In this document: positions 5,570 through 7,027 of the stretch, piece by piece
Position numbering within the stretch: the stretch's first letter is position 1
How the letters are laid out: each line of letters starts with the position of its first letter
Assembly: GCA_013414665.1 (NCBI GenBank)
Contig: CP058703.1
Coordinates: forward strand, 809,184-816,210
Source of the DNA: Cyclobacteriaceae bacterium
GTDB lineage: Bacteria; Bacteroidota; Bacteroidia; Cytophagales; Cyclobacteriaceae
Length of the DNA: 7,027 bases
Reading direction: 5' to 3'
Position numbers and translations under genes: made by a program
The notes under the pieces: model-generated
Seen by the model: the letters and a program-made list of their open reading frames with translations, nothing else
Databases searched by the model: none
Told to the model about the DNA's origin: nothing

Positions 5570-5704
5570 AGAATATTGATTATGGCGGGGCAATAACAAG
5601 TTCTGACCAACATCAACTGGGAGCTTCTTTTGCGGTTGTGGTTATTTGCTTAAAGCCCCTGTTGATAAACGCGGAGTCCCCGAAACGGGAGACTCCACTG
5701 GGAA
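5569..5704. repeat. Repeat module A, copy 4
   Basis: The same unit as at 1618 with a slightly shorter start. It separates the cassette C lipoprotein gene from core B. Confidence 0.7.
5671..5698. repeat. REP-like GC-rich palindrome, copy 5
   Basis: The same hairpin with an AAA loop. One change (CTCCAC for CTCCGC) breaks the second base pair of the stem. Confidence 0.7.
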
Positions 5705-5765
5705 GGTATTTCCATCATTCTTTACAACCAATTTCGCCTGAGTGGTGATGTGAAGTAATAACACC

Positions 5766-6218
5766 TCAATGACAAAGTTTTTCTAACTGGATTCTTGCTC
5801 CATATAAGCCATCTTCTTCGGCATAGCTTGCAGAAACAAGAAGGGCTTTAGATACTGACTGTAAAACGGTAGAGTCGTTAATCTTTGCCGGGTTTCTTTC
5901 CAAATCAAATGTCAAAAGTCCATTCAGGTGAATTGAATCTGCCATGTGATTTTTAACATCAATCACTACATCCGCAGACAAATTTTCAATTGAATAAGAT
6001 TTAAGCGCTGAACAAATTACAGACCGATCATCACTCATCAGCAAGCTATCAATTACATGATATAATTCGTCTCGAGCCTCTTTAGTCTTTTCATAATATG
6101 ATTCCCTATTAAATTTCTCAATTATCACTTCGGGGTGATTGTCTCTATTCCTTCTACAAGAAAATTGCATTGAGGTTACAATACCCAAAACACTTAAAGT
6201 ATACCAAAGTCTTCTCAT
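5766..6218 (-). CDS. Exported protein or lipoprotein, orphan presumed immunity protein of cassette C
   Basis: A 150-residue protein with a clear signal peptide, [20 protein letters not shown] before Cys21. The lipobox (MQFSC) is weaker than usual, so it could be a lipoprotein or be cleaved otherwise. The mature part is mostly helical and charged ([35 protein letters not shown]) and ends [13 protein letters not shown]. No family is recognised. The ATG lies about 10 bases after the truncated Rhs core C and there is no toxin domain between them, unlike cassettes A and B. An immunity role is inferred only from the parallel position and export signal. The frame is intact. Confidence 0.7.
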   Translation of the reverse strand: MRRLWYTLSVLGIVTSMQFSCRRNRDNHPEVIIEKFNRESYYEKTKEARDELYHVIDSLLMSDDRSVICSALKSYSIENLSADVVIDVKNHMADSIHLNGLLTFDLERNPAKINDSTVLQSVSKALLVSASYAEEDGLYGARIQLEKLCH

Positions 6219-6224
6219 AATATT

Positions 6225-6578
6225 CTCTGTCTAAAGCATATGCATATGGATTCCACTGATGATATTTATCCGACTTCGGGTCGATTACCCACCATCTACC
6301 AAGTGCAATGTCGTACATCCTTGCTCCGTAGTCTTCCCAATTCAAACCGAGTTCGTCCTGTAGTTCCTTCCCGTTATACAGGTACTGATTAGGTGTTGAG
6401 TTTTCTCGAGAATACGAGTTAAAGGCGAGACCGAATGGATAATAATCATCCATCTGTATCACCGGAGATTTGGTGTGGGTTACTTTGAACTCGTCAAAAA
6501 TACTTCCACGGGGGTGGTGTTTTCGTTGCTCAGGTAAATATACACATAGCCGGGTTGGGTTATGGTAATGGGGCCGCT
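6225..6578 (-). pseudogene. Rhs core fragment of cassette C, toxin domain deleted
   Basis: Starts [20 protein letters not shown], shifts at the T5 run (6496-6500) as in A and B, and continues [20 protein letters not shown]. It then reads [40 protein letters not shown] and [20 protein letters not shown]. It ends at NPYAYAL, where cores normally read ANNPI.FVD..G. There the sequence passes straight to the start of the lipoprotein gene: the end of the core and the whole toxin region are gone. The frame runs on through that gene's start in another frame to 6154, without meaning. On the other side core homology stops at 6578, directly against a damaged palindrome. Confidence 0.75.
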
Positions 6579-6587
6579 CTTTTCCCA

Positions 6588-6609
6588 GCGGAGTCTCCCA
6601 TCTCGGGGA
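6588..6609. repeat. REP-like palindrome, truncated copy 6
   Basis: The left arm GCGGAGTC and the centre TCTCGGGGA are present, but the right arm is replaced by unrelated DNA (TGCGTGG). Orientation is that of the copy at 462. It lies within ten bases of the end of core C and marks the edge of the array. The remaining bases up to 6711 hold only a short GCCGC-ATC-GCGGC hairpin (6616-6628), with no promoter I can defend. Confidence 0.6.
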
Positions 6610-6711
6610 TGCGTGGCCGCATCGCGGCTGGTGCCATAATACCTCATAATTTTTCCAGGAAAGCACGTACATATTTTATTAAATCGTTAGCATTGTAATT
6701 TAAAGTTGCCC

Positions 6712-7027
6712 ATGAAAAAATTCAAAAACTATTGGTGGCCAACCGGGGCGAGATTGCCTTGCGTATTATGCGCAGCGCTCGAGAAATGGGCATCAAAACG
6801 GTGGCGGTTTATAGCGAAGCCGACCGGCAGGCCTTACACGTTCGTTTTGCCGATGAAGCAGTCTGCATCGGTCCGCCCCCATCGGCACAATCTTATTTAG
6901 TAATGGATAAGCTTATTGCTGCTGCTAAACAAACCGGTGCCGATGCCATCCACCCGGGTTATGGATTCCTTTCAGAGAATGAAGACTTTGCCGCATTGGT
7001 AAGAAAGGAAGGATTGATCTTCATTGG
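6712..7027 (+). CDS. accC: Biotin carboxylase, N-terminal part (acyl-CoA carboxylase subunit)
   Basis: From 6722 the frame reads [60 protein letters not shown], then [17 protein letters not shown] and stops at the window edge. This is the N-terminal pre-ATP-grasp domain of biotin carboxylase, which carboxylates the biotin of a carrier protein using ATP and bicarbonate. The VANRGEIA and [10 protein letters not shown] motifs are conserved. The start ATG at 6712 is followed by six A's and is out of frame with the rest. A seventh A would give [16 protein letters not shown], the expected start. Without it no ATG is available in frame, only a GTG inside LLVANRG. It could be the acetyl-CoA, propionyl-CoA or a pyruvate carboxylase version; the fragment does not decide. 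It is transcribed away from the array. Confidence 0.85.

Noticed and set aside
1724..5698. GC-rich palindromes as simple intrinsic terminators or a CRISPR array
   Set aside because: No T tract follows the stems on either strand, spacing is irregular (over 300 to about 1800 bases), and the flanks are repeats and not unique spacers.
6660..6711. Promoter for the biotin carboxylase gene
   Set aside because: The AT-rich stretch lacks a TAnnTTTG match and a -33 element.

Overview
The window looks like accessory chromosomal DNA from a member of the Bacteroidota. The evidence is the Rhs core signature ([36 protein letters not shown]), the lipoprotein signal peptides on the small genes behind each Rhs tip, and a TAnnTTTG promoter-like element. 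Genus and species cannot be told from the sequence.

Layout. Bases 1-209 are the tail of an IS21-type element: the C-terminus of IstB on the minus strand, plus repeats typical of an IS end. Bases 249-453 hold a decayed RAYT (REP-associated tyrosine transposase) next to a GC-rich palindrome. Bases 587-815 are repeat DNA. Bases 846-1356 are a RelE/ParE toxin-antitoxin pair. From 1486 to 6609, on the minus strand, there is an array of three displaced Rhs tip cassettes. In transcription order, C (6578-5766) is a core fragment whose toxin is deleted but whose lipoprotein gene is kept. B (5504-3987) is a core with a DUF6973-like toxin domain, an overlapping lipoprotein gene and an intrinsic terminator. 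A (3365 to about 1785) is a core with an HExxH metallopeptidase toxin domain and an overlapping lipoprotein gene. The cassettes and the toxin-antitoxin pair are separated by repeat modules, many ending in the same GC-rich hairpin. Past the array, 6712-7027 is the start of a biotin carboxylase gene on the plus strand.

How it fits together (inference). None of the cassettes has a full-length rhs gene upstream or a convincing start codon, so they read as a silent store of alternative toxin tips plus presumed lipoprotein immunity genes. Shared core sequence and shared repeats could let them recombine into an expressed rhs gene elsewhere. The GC-rich palindromes show covariation and occur beside a RAYT remnant, so they may be a REP-like family.

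Caution. Many reading frames break, and most breaks are repaired by adding one base to a short homopolymer. This includes the biotin carboxylase start and the antitoxin, where the repaired frame is clearly the family sequence. Base-call errors may therefore explain much of the apparent decay. Cassette B and its lipoprotein gene are intact and contain five-base runs that read correctly.
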